Numbered from the stretch's first letter, positions 15,735 through 23,799 are shown. The stretch: DNA of 64,000 nucleotides from Rhizobium indicum (GCF_005862305.2 NZ_CP054021.1:1426001-1490000); one strand, 5' to 3'. Numbers and translations are program-made. The notes: a model not told the origin generated them from the letters alone.

Positions 15735-16208
15735 CTAAGCCTTGCCCAGATGCTTCGGCCAGAATTGCTGATGGACTTCGGCGGCTTCTTCTTCGAGGTT
15801 CGTCGGGCCAACCACAGTGACGTTGCGTGCGCCGGTTTGCAACACCGCCCGGCTCGGTACGTTCAACCCGATCCCGGCGATCTCGCCAAGCCGTGTTTCG
15901 GAGCACGCAAACACCATGCGCCCGATGCCCGACCAGTAGATCGCCCCGGAGCACATCGCGCACGGCTCCGTGCTGGTGTAGAGCGTGCAGCCGGCGAGAA
16001 AAGCAGTGTCGTAGTGTTGTGCCGCCAGTTTCACCAGGTTCATCTCGGCGTGGTTGGTCATATCGTGGCCGGTGAAGACGCTGTTTTCGGCGCGCAGGAT
16101 GACTTCGCCGTCCTTCACCAGCACCGAGCCAAACGGTTCGTCGCCGTTTTCGACCGCGGATTTCGAGAGTGCAATCGCCTCGCGTAAAAACGGCTCGTGG
16201 TTTTCCAT
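15735..16208 (-). CDS. Nucleoside/guanine deaminase family zinc enzyme
   Basis: A 157-residue cytidine-deaminase-fold protein. The start at 16208 follows GAGGGGA; a longer frame runs upstream without support. The zinc site is complete: NHAEMN gives the His ligand and catalytic Glu, and TEPCAMCSGAIYWSG gives the two Cys ligands. EPFGSVLVKDGEVILRAEN and IGRMVFACSE are typical of guanine deaminase/TadA-like enzymes. The absence of a TadA-like tRNA-binding tail and the IGLNVPSRAVL segment favour a free nucleobase or nucleoside substrate. It is cytoplasmic. Confidence 0.8.
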   Translation of the reverse strand: MENHEPFLREAIALSKSAVENGDEPFGSVLVKDGEVILRAENSVFTGHDMTNHAEMNLVKLAAQHYDTAFLAGCTLYTSTEPCAMCSGAIYWSGIGRMVFACSETRLGEIAGIGLNVPSRAVLQTGARNVTVVGPTNLEEEAAEVHQQFWPKHLGKA

Positions 16209-16222
16209 CAGAGTCCCCTCAG

Positions 16223-16642
16223 CTAGAGCGGGATGATCTTGTCTTGAATCGGAGCGATTTCCAAGGGGCTGCAAACAGGGGTGAGGTGGGTCAGTACGCA
16301 CCACCACCTGTTACCCTCCCGGTGATAGACGTCGGTGATCCATTCGTCGGCTGATATCGGTTCGCCACGGAACATCCCCGTGTTCTGCCCGCGACCGGTA
16401 ACCGTGGCGACATTGCCGAGCAGATGGACGTGATGCGTCGTCTTGGTCATCGTGTCGTGGCTCAGGACACCGGATCCGATCGCCGAAAGAATAGCCTGCG
16501 CAGGGATTGGGCCACGCTCAGGCGTCACCAGCACCCAATCGTCCGTGATGCAGGCGGCGATCTGGGCGGGATCGTTGGAAACCATCGCCGCGTTGAAGGC
16601 GCGCTCAGCCGCCTCGAGCGCTTCAAGGGCTGCGGCACTCAC
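16223..16642 (-). CDS. SnoaL/DUF4440-type NTF2-fold protein
   Basis: A 139-residue protein with a GTG start at 16642 overlapping the stop of the upstream VOC gene (GTGA), so it is translated by coupling. The N-terminal helix LEALEAAERAFNAAMVSNDP, then ITDDWVLVTPERG and HVHLLGNVATVTGRGQNTG, is the NTF2-like fold of DUF4440 proteins. The last 20 or so residues (SPLEIAPIQDKIIPL) read into sequence that looks like an intergenic element. The ligand is unknown; its partner VOC gene suggests a small-molecule role. Confidence 0.7.
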   Translation of the reverse strand: MSAAALEALEAAERAFNAAMVSNDPAQIAACITDDWVLVTPERGPIPAQAILSAIGSGVLSHDTMTKTTHHVHLLGNVATVTGRGQNTGMFRGEPISADEWITDVYHREGNRWWCVLTHLTPVCSPLEIAPIQDKIIPL

Positions 16643-17088
16643 GCCGACATATCCTCGTTCCAGCGGCGTTGCATCTCCTCAGCCGTGACCTGCTCGATGG
16701 TTTGCGACAACATCCAGCGATGACCGAAGGGATCAAGCACCTGCGCCACCCGCTCGCCAAAACTCTGGTCGGTCGCCGGGCGCAACATCGTCGCCCCAGC
16801 CGACAGCGCCTGCGCCAGTGCTTCATCGGTCGACACCGTGTCCATGTGGAAAGTTACCGGTGAGCCTCCGATGGTATCGGGAGACAAGGCGCCGAAGTCC
16901 GGATATTCGTCTGCCAGCATCATCAGCGTCTCTCCGAAACGCAGCTCGGCATGGCCGATCCGCCCGTCCGAAGGATCGGTCATGCGGAAGACTTCCGTGG
17001 CGCCGAAAGCCTCCTTGTAGAAATCGATGGCCCGTGCCGCATCCTTGACGATGAAGTAGGCGCTCACTTTTCGGGCAAAACTCGGCAT
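16639..17088 (-). CDS. VOC-fold (PhnB/YjdN-like) protein
   Basis: A 149-residue protein starting at the ATG at 17088 after an excellent ribosome site (AAGGAGG). It has the paired beta-alpha-beta-beta-beta modules of the vicinal oxygen chelate fold: VSAYFIVKDAARAIDFYKEAFGATEVFRM, IGHAELRFGETLMMLADE, and later GERVAQVLDPFGHRWMLSQ. This is the PhnB/YjdN or EhpR-like subgroup, often involved in binding antibiotics or phosphonate-like compounds. It is divergent from a TetR regulator and coupled to a SnoaL-like gene, so the three form one regulated unit. Confidence 0.8.
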   Translation of the reverse strand: MPSFARKVSAYFIVKDAARAIDFYKEAFGATEVFRMTDPSDGRIGHAELRFGETLMMLADEYPDFGALSPDTIGGSPVTFHMDTVSTDEALAQALSAGATMLRPATDQSFGERVAQVLDPFGHRWMLSQTIEQVTAEEMQRRWNEDMSA

Positions 17089-17122
17089 GGATGATCCTCC
17101 TTGACTGGGTCCTTTATTAACG

Positions 17123-17135
17123 TTACGTATCGTAA
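17123..17135. promoter_or_regulatory. Palindromic operator TTACGTATCGTAA
   Basis: A 13-bp inverted repeat (TTACG-TAT-CGTAA, perfect arms) lies in the short gap between the divergent VOC gene (start 17088) and the TetR gene (start 17140). It ends only 4 bases before the TetR start codon. This is the expected place for an autoregulatory TetR site controlling both directions. Confidence 0.65.
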
Positions 17136-17139
17136 AGAT

Positions 17140-17742
17140 ATGAGTCAAGAGAATAACGCAACACCGAAGAAACGAGGGCGGCCGCCAAGCGCTGCCGCGC
17201 AGAGGCGTGCCTTGGAGGCCGCCCATGAGATCCTGATGGCCGAAGGTTTTGGCCGCATGACGATCGAAGCCGTGGCGGCGCGGTCCGGTGTCGGCAAGCC
17301 GACGATCTACCGCTCCTGGGCCAACGCGCAGGAACTGGCGATGGCCGCTCTTCTGGTCAACCGGCTACCGGAAGCGGAGGTTGGAGGGGCCACGGCGCAG
17401 GCGGCTCTCGGCGCGCAAATGAGCGGGCTGGTGACCGCCTTTGCGAGCACGCGCGGGCGGCAGATCACGATGGCACTTGCGGCCGCCGACCCGGAAAGCG
17501 AATTTACCAAGGCCTTCCGCAATCAGGTGATCCTGTCGAGCCGCAACGCGGGTCGTGTCATCCTGGAGGAGGCTCTGGCTCGAGGAGAGATCGTTGCGCC
17601 GCTGGATATGGAGGCGCTGCTCGACATGATCTACGGACCGGTCTTCTTCCGGCTGCTGGTCGGCCATCGCCCGGTCTCGCCGGAGTTCGGCGATGCGATC
17701 GTCAGGACTGCGTTGCGGGCCGTTGCACCGTCGGGCGCGTGA
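17140..17742 (+). CDS. TetR-family regulator, divergent from VOC gene
   Basis: A 200-residue protein using the ATG at 17140; the frame extends 13 codons upstream, but that would read through the palindrome at 17123. A basic tail (PKKRGRPPSAAAQRR) precedes the N-terminal helix-turn-helix (ILMAEGFGRMTIEAVAARSGVGKPTIYRSWANAQEL). The C-terminal ligand domain is helical (GLVTAFASTRGRQITMALAAADPESEFTKAFRNQVILSSR, DMIYGPVFFRLLVGHRPVS), the TetR_C_11-like pattern. It probably represses itself and the VOC/SnoaL-like operon through the operator at 17123. Confidence 0.85.
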   Translation: MSQENNATPKKRGRPPSAAAQRRALEAAHEILMAEGFGRMTIEAVAARSGVGKPTIYRSWANAQELAMAALLVNRLPEAEVGGATAQAALGAQMSGLVTAFASTRGRQITMALAAADPESEFTKAFRNQVILSSRNAGRVILEEALARGEIVAPLDMEALLDMIYGPVFFRLLVGHRPVSPEFGDAIVRTALRAVAPSGA

Positions 17743-17764
17743 CGCAGGCGGCCGACCAGGCGAC

Positions 17765-18703
17765 CTAGCCGTGATCGCCACCCAGTTCGCCAAGGTGGCG
17801 CTGGACCCACTTGATCTCTTCCGACGCGGTGCGCCCGAAATGCCGTTTGAAATCGCGGCTGAACTGCGCAGGGCTTGCGTAGCCGACGGAAGCCGCGATC
17901 TCGGCGATCGTTCTCGTCTGGCGGGCGATCATCAATCTTGCTTCGTGAAGGCGCATCGCCTTGACGTATTGCATCGGACTGCTGCCGGTCAGACCCTTGA
18001 AATGGACATGGTAGGACGGAACGCTCATGCCGACGTCTCTTGCCAGATCGGTGACCGCGACCTCCAGGCCATAGTTTTCTCGCAACCAGGCCAGGCTCTG
18101 GATGATCTTTCCGGATCTGCCTTTCTGCTGGAGGGCGGCGATCATCGCGCCGCCTTGCGGACCGACCAGGACGCGGTAGTGCAGTTCGCGCAAAATGCCG
18201 GCGCCAAGCACATCCGTCTCAACGGTGCTGCGTAGCGCCGTCAGCAGGCGCAGCAGGACATCCTCGATATCAGCAGACATCCTGCTCGACACGAGACTTC
18301 TCGCCTCGTCGCCTGGCAGTTCGGCATGCTTTTCCACTTGCAGTGCGATCTCGGCTGCCATCTGCATGTCGAACTCGACATAGACCGCAAGCAATGGCCG
18401 CTCGGGACTGGCCGTCGACGTCATCCGGAATGGGACGGGCAGCGACACCGCCAGATAATGCTCCTCATCATAGAGGAAGACCTCGCCTTCGAGGATGCCC
18501 TGCTTGCTCCCCTGCAGGACGAAAACCGCGCCCGGTCTATAGAGGACAGGGATGTCGTGGAGCACGGCTTCGGTGCGCAATATGCGGACGGGAGCAAGCG
18601 CGGTCGGATTGTATCCGTGACGAGGGGCGAGACGTCCGGCCAGCTCGACCATCTCCCCTCGCCTCGATAGGCCACGATCACCATTCATAGGATTTGGCAA
18701 CAT
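17765..18703 (-). CDS. AraC-family regulator
   Basis: A 312-residue protein; an alternative ATG lies five codons in at 18688. The N-terminal half is the AraC_N-type ligand domain (ILRTEAVLHDIPVLYRPGAVFVLQG, a typical segment). The C-terminus has two helix-turn-helix motifs (LEVAVTDLARDVGMSVPSYHVHFKGLTGSSPMQYVKAMRL and TRTIAEIAASVGYASPAQFSRDFKRHFG). It is divergent from the SDR gene at 18783 and probably activates it in response to the SDR substrate or product. An ATTTG-T-CAAAT palindrome lies in the gap near 18745. Confidence 0.85.
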   Translation of the reverse strand: MLPNPMNGDRGLSRRGEMVELAGRLAPRHGYNPTALAPVRILRTEAVLHDIPVLYRPGAVFVLQGSKQGILEGEVFLYDEEHYLAVSLPVPFRMTSTASPERPLLAVYVEFDMQMAAEIALQVEKHAELPGDEARSLVSSRMSADIEDVLLRLLTALRSTVETDVLGAGILRELHYRVLVGPQGGAMIAALQQKGRSGKIIQSLAWLRENYGLEVAVTDLARDVGMSVPSYHVHFKGLTGSSPMQYVKAMRLHEARLMIARQTRTIAEIAASVGYASPAQFSRDFKRHFGRTASEEIKWVQRHLGELGGDHG

Positions 18704-18782
18704 TTTGAGAGAATCCGCAATCGATTCGCCGGTTTCTCCATACTATTTGTCAAATCGCATCCTCAATCAAGGAATAATGCTG

Positions 18783-19610
18783 ATGTCACGAAAGACCTTC
18801 TTCATCACCGGATCGAATTCCGGCTTCGGGCTGGCCATCGCGTCTGCGGCGCTTCAGGCGGGCCACACGGTGATCGGCACCGTCCGCTCGCAAGCCGCGC
18901 GCACAGCGCTTGCCAAAACCCTGCCTGCCCTGCAGCCGGTCCTCTGCGACGTCACCGAGTTCGACCGGATCGATGATGTCGTCCGGCAGGTGGAGGACGA
19001 GCATGGGCCCGTCGACGTGCTGATCAACAATGCCGGTTACGGCCACGAGGGCGTGCTCGAGGAGTCGCCGATCGAAGAGATGCGGCGGCAGTTCGAGGTG
19101 AATGTCTTCGGCGCCGTCGCCGTCGCCAAGGCGTTTCTGCCGCGGTTTCGCACGCGGCGCCAAGGGTTCATCGTCAACGTCACCTCGATGGGCGGCATGA
19201 TCACCATGCCCGGCATCGCCTATTACTGCGGCAGCAAATTTGCGCTGCAAGGCATATCGGAGGTGATGCGCGCGGAAATGGCTCCGTTCGGGGTGCATGT
19301 GACGACCCTTTGCCCCGGCTCCTTCCGGACAGACTGGGCCGGACGATCGATGGTCCGCACAGAGCGGTCGATCGCCGATTATGATGGGCTTTTCGACCCG
19401 ATCCGCGAGGCGCGACAGGCCGTCAGCGGCAAGCAGCTCGGCGATCCCGCCAAACTGGCAGCAGCGGTTCTGAAGCTCATCGAATCCGATAATCCACCGC
19501 CGCAGCTGCTGCTCGGCAGCGACGCCCTCAAGCATGTTTCGGAGAGGATCGGTCGCCTGCAGCAGGAGATCGAGGCTTGGAAATCCGTCACCGTCTCGAC
19601 CGACGGCTGA
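18783..19610 (+). CDS. Short-chain dehydrogenase/reductase
   Basis: A 275-residue protein. I prefer the ATG at 18783 because AAGGAA then has proper spacing; another ATG lies two codons earlier. It has the nucleotide site TGSNSGFG, LINNAGYG, catalytic Ser in VNVTSMGG and YCGSK (Tyr and Lys), then CPGSFRTDWAGRSM. The C-terminal extension to 275 residues places it with the 17beta-hydroxysteroid-dehydrogenase-like oxidoreductases. It is NADP-dependent by family; the substrate is unknown. It is paired with the divergent AraC gene. Confidence 0.85.
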   Translation: MSRKTFFITGSNSGFGLAIASAALQAGHTVIGTVRSQAARTALAKTLPALQPVLCDVTEFDRIDDVVRQVEDEHGPVDVLINNAGYGHEGVLEESPIEEMRRQFEVNVFGAVAVAKAFLPRFRTRRQGFIVNVTSMGGMITMPGIAYYCGSKFALQGISEVMRAEMAPFGVHVTTLCPGSFRTDWAGRSMVRTERSIADYDGLFDPIREARQAVSGKQLGDPAKLAAAVLKLIESDNPPPQLLLGSDALKHVSERIGRLQQEIEAWKSVTVSTDG

Positions 19611-19635
19611 CGGCGGAACATCAATCAGCCAGCTC

Positions 19636-19872
19636 TCATTGGATGATTTTCCCACCCTCGGCCGCCAACTTCCGCCTGAGTGCCTGCTCCTGTTCGTATG
19701 ATTTATGCGGGAAATGCTCAAAGCACCACCAGCGCGTTGGCACGGCCGGGGATGGGCTGTGGCCCCAGCCTCCCCATTCCTTGCAGCCTGTGCCGTCGGC
19801 ATGCCGGTGCTCGCAATAATGTTCAACGATCATATTGGCGCCCGGCGCACTCGAATGGCCTTCGTTGCTCAT
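19636..19872 (-). CDS. Small Cys/His-rich hypothetical protein
   Basis: A 78-residue protein beginning with the ATG at 19872, which overlaps the stop of the upstream gene (ATGA). It has HYCEHRHADGTGCKEWGGWGH and WWCFEHFPHKSYEQE, so three Cys and several His that could bind a metal. No known family. Co-translation with the 106-residue gene upstream suggests that the two act together. Confidence 0.55.
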   Translation of the reverse strand: MSNEGHSSAPGANMIVEHYCEHRHADGTGCKEWGGWGHSPSPAVPTRWWCFEHFPHKSYEQEQALRRKLAAEGGKIIQ

Positions 19873-20189
19873 CGGTGCGCCGTCCTTGGTTTCCCGCCTT
19901 TGATGCTCTCGTAGATCATTTCCAGCCGCCTCGAGGCGACATAGGCACTTTCCTCGTATCCGGCTGACGGCCAATCCAGTCGAGGGTTGCCATCTGTCGC
20001 CACGATCCAGAACCATCGATTATCGATCCCTTCGCCGGCCTGAGAGCGGAATATCCTTCCGATCTGGGTATCGCCGTCAAAAGCGACGTAGTCGTCACCG
20101 GGTTTCTCCTTCCAGGCGTGCCGCCATTTGTATTTGATTTCTCGGCCGCTGACATGTTCCCACGATTTCCATGTGATTTGTTCTGGCAT
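19869..20189 (-). CDS. Hypothetical protein
   Basis: A 106-residue, Trp-rich soluble protein starting at the ATG at 20189. The segment WKEKPGDDYVAFDGDTQIGRIFR followed by WFWIVATDG suggests a small beta-sheet domain, and the C-terminus is helical (SAYVASRRLEMIYESIK). Proteins of this kind are found in rhizobial genomes as uncharacterised genes. It is the first gene of a two-gene unit with the Cys/His-rich protein. Confidence 0.55.
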   Translation of the reverse strand: MPEQITWKSWEHVSGREIKYKWRHAWKEKPGDDYVAFDGDTQIGRIFRSQAGEGIDNRWFWIVATDGNPRLDWPSAGYEESAYVASRRLEMIYESIKGGKPRTAHR

Positions 20190-20263
20190 GCGTCGTCCTG
20201 TCCTCTCGCGAGGTTCTCTTTGACCGCATGGTTGATGGATGGCTCCCGCCCGAGCCGGTGAAT

Positions 20264-20983
20264 TCAGATCAGCGTCGGTTCCGGATCGGGGTCGATCGGA
20301 TCGATAATGTCAGCCGTGTCATTCTTGGGCGAACCCACATTGCGGCCGATCGGCCACATGGTCATCAGCTCCGCCGGGAACGGCTTCATCAGGTCGTTCG
20401 GATCGGGTTCCGGCGATAGCCAGCGTTCATAATCCTCTCGATGCAGGATGACCGGCATCCGGTCATGGATCTGCGCCATCATCTCATTCGGCTCACAGGT
20501 GACGATTGCGAAGTTTCGGACGTCTATGCCTTCCGGGCTGCGCCAAATCTCCCAGATGCCGGCGAGCGCAAAGGGCGAGCCGTCAGCCATGGCGATCGCA
20601 TAAGGCTGCTTGTTCTTGCCCGTGCCGAAGATATCCTTCCACTCGAAGAAGCCGTTGATCGGCACCAGGCAACGGCGCGATCTGTAGGCCGAGCGGAACA
20701 GGCCGTTGGTACTGATGCCCTCGCAGCGGGCATTGATCGGCGGCGGCCGCCCACCCGGCTTCATCCATGCCGGCATCAGACCCCAGCGCGCCGAGGCGAA
20801 CACCGGCCCCATGATATCAGGCTCGCGGACCATGTCGCGAATGATGATCGGATAATCCAGCGTCGGCGCGCCGTTGTAGCGCGGAAATCGGTTCCCGAGC
20901 GCATCGATCGCGCCTCGCTCTGCGAAGGCGAAATTGCGCACCAGTTCCTCAAGCGAGGTCTTGATATAGACGCGGCCGCACAT
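20264..20983 (-). CDS. SOS response-associated (SRAP/YedK/HMCES) abasic-site protein
   Basis: A 239-residue protein. The start must be the ATG at 20983 because the catalytic Cys has to be residue 2 after Met removal (MCGRVY); GGAG lies just upstream. Other signatures are FPRYNGAPTLDYPII, WGLMPAW, NARCEGISTNGLFRSAYRSRRCLVPINGFFEWK (with the key Asn and Glu) and IHDRMPVIL with the conserved His. SRAP proteins crosslink to abasic sites in single-stranded DNA and shield them. No LexA box was recognised upstream. The acidic tail (DTADIIDPIDPDPEPTLI) is unusual for the family. Confidence 0.9.
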   Translation of the reverse strand: MCGRVYIKTSLEELVRNFAFAERGAIDALGNRFPRYNGAPTLDYPIIIRDMVREPDIMGPVFASARWGLMPAWMKPGGRPPPINARCEGISTNGLFRSAYRSRRCLVPINGFFEWKDIFGTGKNKQPYAIAMADGSPFALAGIWEIWRSPEGIDVRNFAIVTCEPNEMMAQIHDRMPVILHREDYERWLSPEPDPNDLMKPFPAELMTMWPIGRNVGSPKNDTADIIDPIDPDPEPTLI

Positions 20984-21146
20984 CCAGAACTCCATTCCGT
21001 ATATTAGGTGTTCTGATTATGTTCTGGGTGTCCGAGGCGAGTCAAGGCCAGTCGCTACAACCGATGCCATCATCACTTTCGCCCGCATCAAGGTGAAGCC
21101 GGTGACCGCCTCGACGACCGCTGACGGTGGAAAATTTGCTTTCGGC

Positions 21147-21175
21147 TTGACAGCCTTCCTACTGGAAGGTAGATA
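21147..21175 (+). promoter_or_regulatory. Promoter with TetR operator in the spacer; leaderless start
   Basis: TTGACA at 21147-21152 and TAGATA at 21170-21175 are spaced 17 bp, a good sigma-70-type promoter. The inverted repeat CCTTCC-TACT-GGAAGG (21154-21169) fills the spacer exactly. A start point about 7 bases after the -10 would fall at or next to the ATG at 21181, so the message is predicted to be leaderless; no ribosome site is present. Confidence 0.7.
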
Positions 21176-21180
21176 GACTT

Positions 21181-21771
21181 ATGAGCAATCTTTTGACGAC
21201 GTCAGACGAGATCCTGGCCTCCGCCCGCGCACTGATCATGACCGGAGGCTATAATGGCTTCAGTTATGCCGATATTGCTGCCGTCGTCGGCATCCGCAAG
21301 GCCAGCATCCATCACCACTTTCCGAGCAAAACCGACCTGGTGCGCATGCTTGTCGTGCGATATCGCGAAGATGCCGAGGCGGGTATCGCGGGCCTGGAGC
21401 AGCATGTGAAGGATCCCCTGGCACTCCTCAAAACCTATGCGGGCCATTGGGCCCAGTGCATCGAGGACGCCAGCCGGCCTTTTTGCGTCTGCGCCCTGCT
21501 GGCGAGCGAACTGCCGGCGCTGCCGCCGGAGGTCGCGGCCGAGGTCAAGGCTTTCTTCCGCTTTGCGTCGGCATGGCTGACCTCGGTGATGGAACGGGGC
21601 GCTGAGAACGGGAGTCTGACGCTGTCGAGCGAACCGCGCGTCGAGGCCGAAGCCTTCATGGCCTCCGTCCATGGCGCCATGCTGTCGGCCCGTGCCTACG
21701 GGACCCCGGAGATCTTCGCCACCATTCTGGCCCCCACCTTGGAGCGGCTTACTCCGGCCGCCGCCCGATAA
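21181..21771 (+). CDS. TetR-family regulator
   Basis: A 196-residue repressor with the helix-turn-helix GFSYADIAAVVGIRKASIHHHFPSKTDLV. The C-terminal domain has two Cys in close spacing (RPFCVCALLASELPALPPEV), which could make it redox- or electrophile-sensitive, as in some other TetR proteins. Its promoter contains the inverted repeat at 21154-21169, and a related site lies before the next gene (21819-21836). It therefore probably represses itself and the exported protein downstream. Confidence 0.85.
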   Translation: MSNLLTTSDEILASARALIMTGGYNGFSYADIAAVVGIRKASIHHHFPSKTDLVRMLVVRYREDAEAGIAGLEQHVKDPLALLKTYAGHWAQCIEDASRPFCVCALLASELPALPPEVAAEVKAFFRFASAWLTSVMERGAENGSLTLSSEPRVEAEAFMASVHGAMLSARAYGTPEIFATILAPTLERLTPAAAR

Positions 21772-21818
21772 TGCTCCGGGCGGAATAAAGCCCGGAGCGA
21801 CAACGACGTTCAGCGAAA

Positions 21819-21836
21819 CTACCAACTAGTAGGAAG
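21819..21836 (+). promoter_or_regulatory. Second TetR operator, overlapping the ribosome site
   Basis: Read on the minus strand this is CTTCCTACTAGTTGGTAG, which matches the operator region before the TetR gene (CTTCCTACTGGAAGGTAG) at 15 of 18 positions. It overlaps the AGGAAG ribosome site of the gene starting at 21843, so bound repressor could block transcription there. Confidence 0.6.
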
Positions 21837-21842
21837 AACGAT

Positions 21843-22472
21843 ATGATCAAGACCATTCTCCCCGCCCTCGTGTTGGGGCTCAGCGCCATCGCGACGGCGG
21901 CACTTCCAGCGGCGCCTGCCCATGCCGAAGACCAGAAGCCCGAGCAGATTCATGTCAGGGGCAGCATCGTCACCTACAGCGGCTCTGTTCTCAAGGTGAA
22001 GACCCGCGAAGGAGAGACCGTCGATGTGACGCTTGCCGACGGCTGGCAACTGGCGAGCGTCGCAAATGCCGCGGTCACCGACATCAAACCGGGCGACTTC
22101 GTCGGCATCGCATCCCTGCCGAGTGACGGCGGCGGCGACGGCGCGCTTGAGGTGCTGATCTTCCCGCCGGCGATGAAGGGTGCGGGTGAAGGCAGCTACG
22201 GTTGGGACCTCAAGCCGAACAGCAGCATGACCAATGCGACCGTGGCCGACGCCGTCAAGGGCGTCGATGGCCGCACCGTCACCGTCTCCTATCACGGCAA
22301 GGAAAAGAAGATCGCCATTCCGGACGGCACGCCGGTCGTGACCATCGCTCCGGCCACCAAGGACGATCTCGTTGCCGGCGCCGTCGTCTTCATCCCCGCC
22401 GAGAAGGCTGCCTCGGGTCCCCTCGCCCATCAGGTGCTTGTCGGCAAAAATGGCGTGGTCCCGCCCATGTGA
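21843..22472 (+). CDS. Exported DUF5666-like protein
   Basis: A 209-residue protein with a clear signal peptide (MIKTILPALVLGLSAIATAALPAAPAHA). The mature part has two beta-barrel-like repeats, each with a VLKVKTREGETVDVTLADG or TVTVSYHGKEKKIAIPDGTPVV pattern. This is the OB-like layout of DUF5666 proteins, which some databases label as metal ABC transporter permease by transfer error. Its role is unknown; it is probably periplasmic. It is preceded by the second copy of the TetR operator. Confidence 0.7.
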   Translation: MIKTILPALVLGLSAIATAALPAAPAHAEDQKPEQIHVRGSIVTYSGSVLKVKTREGETVDVTLADGWQLASVANAAVTDIKPGDFVGIASLPSDGGGDGALEVLIFPPAMKGAGEGSYGWDLKPNSSMTNATVADAVKGVDGRTVTVSYHGKEKKIAIPDGTPVVTIAPATKDDLVAGAVVFIPAEKAASGPLAHQVLVGKNGVVPPM

Positions 22473-22705
22473 CCACGTCGTTGCCGGTCGGCCGGGCCGC
22501 CCCCGGTTCGACCGGCGATTTACCGGGGAATGTCGCCTGACCGCAGCCGATGGACTCGAACGACGGAGAACGTCGTCGCGGCAGCAGCCCGGCGGTGCTG
22601 GGGCGGTTGCGAAAACCCAGGAAACCCAATCGCGATGACGGACGCCACCGCTCATGACGGTGAGCCGCCCCTATCAGACCAACACCATCACACTGGAAAG
22701 AGATC

Positions 22706-23284
22706 ATGATGAACACCGATCAAACCACCGTCGCGTCCGGCGACAGGGAAGAGTGGCTGACGCGCTATTATTTCACCCGAGCAGCCTTTTCCGCCATCTG
22801 GGTCGCAGCCGCCTTGACGGCCGGCCAGCAGTCGCTTGCCGTCGCGGCCGCCTTGCTGATCCTCTACCCGGCCTGGGATGCCGCCGCCAACCTCATCGAC
22901 GCAGCGCGGAACGGCGGCCTGGCAAACAACCGCAGCCAGGCGATCAACGTCGCCGTCAGCGCGGTGACGACGGCGGCCGTGATCGTCGCGCTGACAATGA
23001 GCATGAACTGGGTTCTCGGCGTCTTCGGCCTCTGGGCGATCTTTTCCGGCCTGCTGCAGCTTGGAACCGCTGTCCGGCGCTGGAAGACCAATGGCGGCCA
23101 GTGGGCGATGATCCTCAGCGGCGGCCAATCCGCGGTGGCAGGCGCGTTCTTCATCGCCCAGGCGCAAATGCCGGAACCGCCGTCAATCGCCAACATTGCC
23201 GGCTATGCCGGCCTCGGCGCCTTCTATTTCCTGGTGTCGGCCGTCTGGCGGAGCGTCACGCAGATGCGGCGGAATCGGGCCTGA
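22706..23284 (+). CDS. DUF308-like membrane protein
   Basis: A 192-residue inner-membrane protein, start at 22706 or 22709 after GGAAAGA. It has about six hydrophobic segments (FSAIWVAAALTAGQQSLAVAAALLILYPAWDAAANL, NVAVSAVTTAAVIVALTM, WVLGVFGLWAIFSGLLQLGTAV, WAMILSGGQSAVAGAFFI, IAGYAGLGAFYFLVSAVW). The pairwise glycine-rich helices are typical of DUF308/HdeD-like proteins, linked to acid or stress responses in other bacteria. It lies 233 bp after the DUF5666-like gene and could be in the same TetR regulon, but no operator was found here. Confidence 0.7.
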   Translation: MMNTDQTTVASGDREEWLTRYYFTRAAFSAIWVAAALTAGQQSLAVAAALLILYPAWDAAANLIDAARNGGLANNRSQAINVAVSAVTTAAVIVALTMSMNWVLGVFGLWAIFSGLLQLGTAVRRWKTNGGQWAMILSGGQSAVAGAFFIAQAQMPEPPSIANIAGYAGLGAFYFLVSAVWRSVTQMRRNRA

Positions 23285-23380
23285 GGCGAGCGGAGCGGGA
23301 GAGTGCCGGGGCGGGGTCGGGCCGGCCCGCCTGCACCGCTTATCTCCAGACCGACGGGATCGGAGAAGGCTTTCCAGGGG

Positions 23381-23408
23381 TGATAGCCGCTTGAGCGAAG
23401 CGCTATCA
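23381..23408. terminator. Hairpin between convergent genes
   Basis: TGATAGC-C-GCTT pairs with AAGC-GCTATCA (11 bp with one bulged base) in the gap between the DUF308 gene and the minus-strand lipoprotein gene. No T run follows, so it may be a factor-assisted bidirectional terminator. Confidence 0.45.
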
Positions 23409-23460
23409 TGTGGTCGCCGACTGTCACCTGATTGCGGCGGCGGCCAGCCTCGAGCCTCAC

Positions 23461-23799
23461 TCAAGATCCGATGGTGAACGTGAACCGGCGATCACCGATC
23501 CAGCCTGTGCCGGTTCCCTTCTCGCGCTTAGAAGGGCGAGTGAAGGAGAAGGAGCCGCTTTGTCCGCCATTACAGGTGAACGTCCCTTCGCCCTTGCGGC
23601 GGGTAACGCGGCCAGAATAGCCTTGGCAATCAATCCCCTTGCTACTCCAGATGTGAAAGTCGGTAACACCGTCTGCAAATCTCATAGCAGAGCCTGTGAA
23701 CGTTTCGTCCTCGCTCTCCATCCGCCCCTCCAGAGGCAGCACCGTTGTGCAACCGGAAAGTAGAACGGCGAGGAGTGCCAAGGGAATAAGCGATTTCAT
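23461..23799 (-). CDS. Small lipoprotein
   Basis: A 112-residue protein starting at the ATG at 23799. The signal peptide ends in a lipobox (LLAVLLSGC), so it should be lipid-anchored. The mature domain is small and beta-rich, with FTGSAMRFADGVTDFHIWSSKGIDCQGYSG and a repeated pattern (GTFTCNGGQSGSFSFTRPS); two Cys may pair. It resembles small uncharacterised rhizobial outer-envelope lipoproteins. The function is unknown. Confidence 0.7.
   Translation of the reverse strand: MKSLIPLALLAVLLSGCTTVLPLEGRMESEDETFTGSAMRFADGVTDFHIWSSKGIDCQGYSGRVTRRKGEGTFTCNGGQSGSFSFTRPSKREKGTGTGWIGDRRFTFTIGS

Noticed and set aside
18745..18755. ATTTGTCAAAT palindrome between AraC and SDR genes
   Set aside because: AraC proteins usually bind direct repeats, and this short AT-rich palindrome overlaps a possible TTGACA promoter element.
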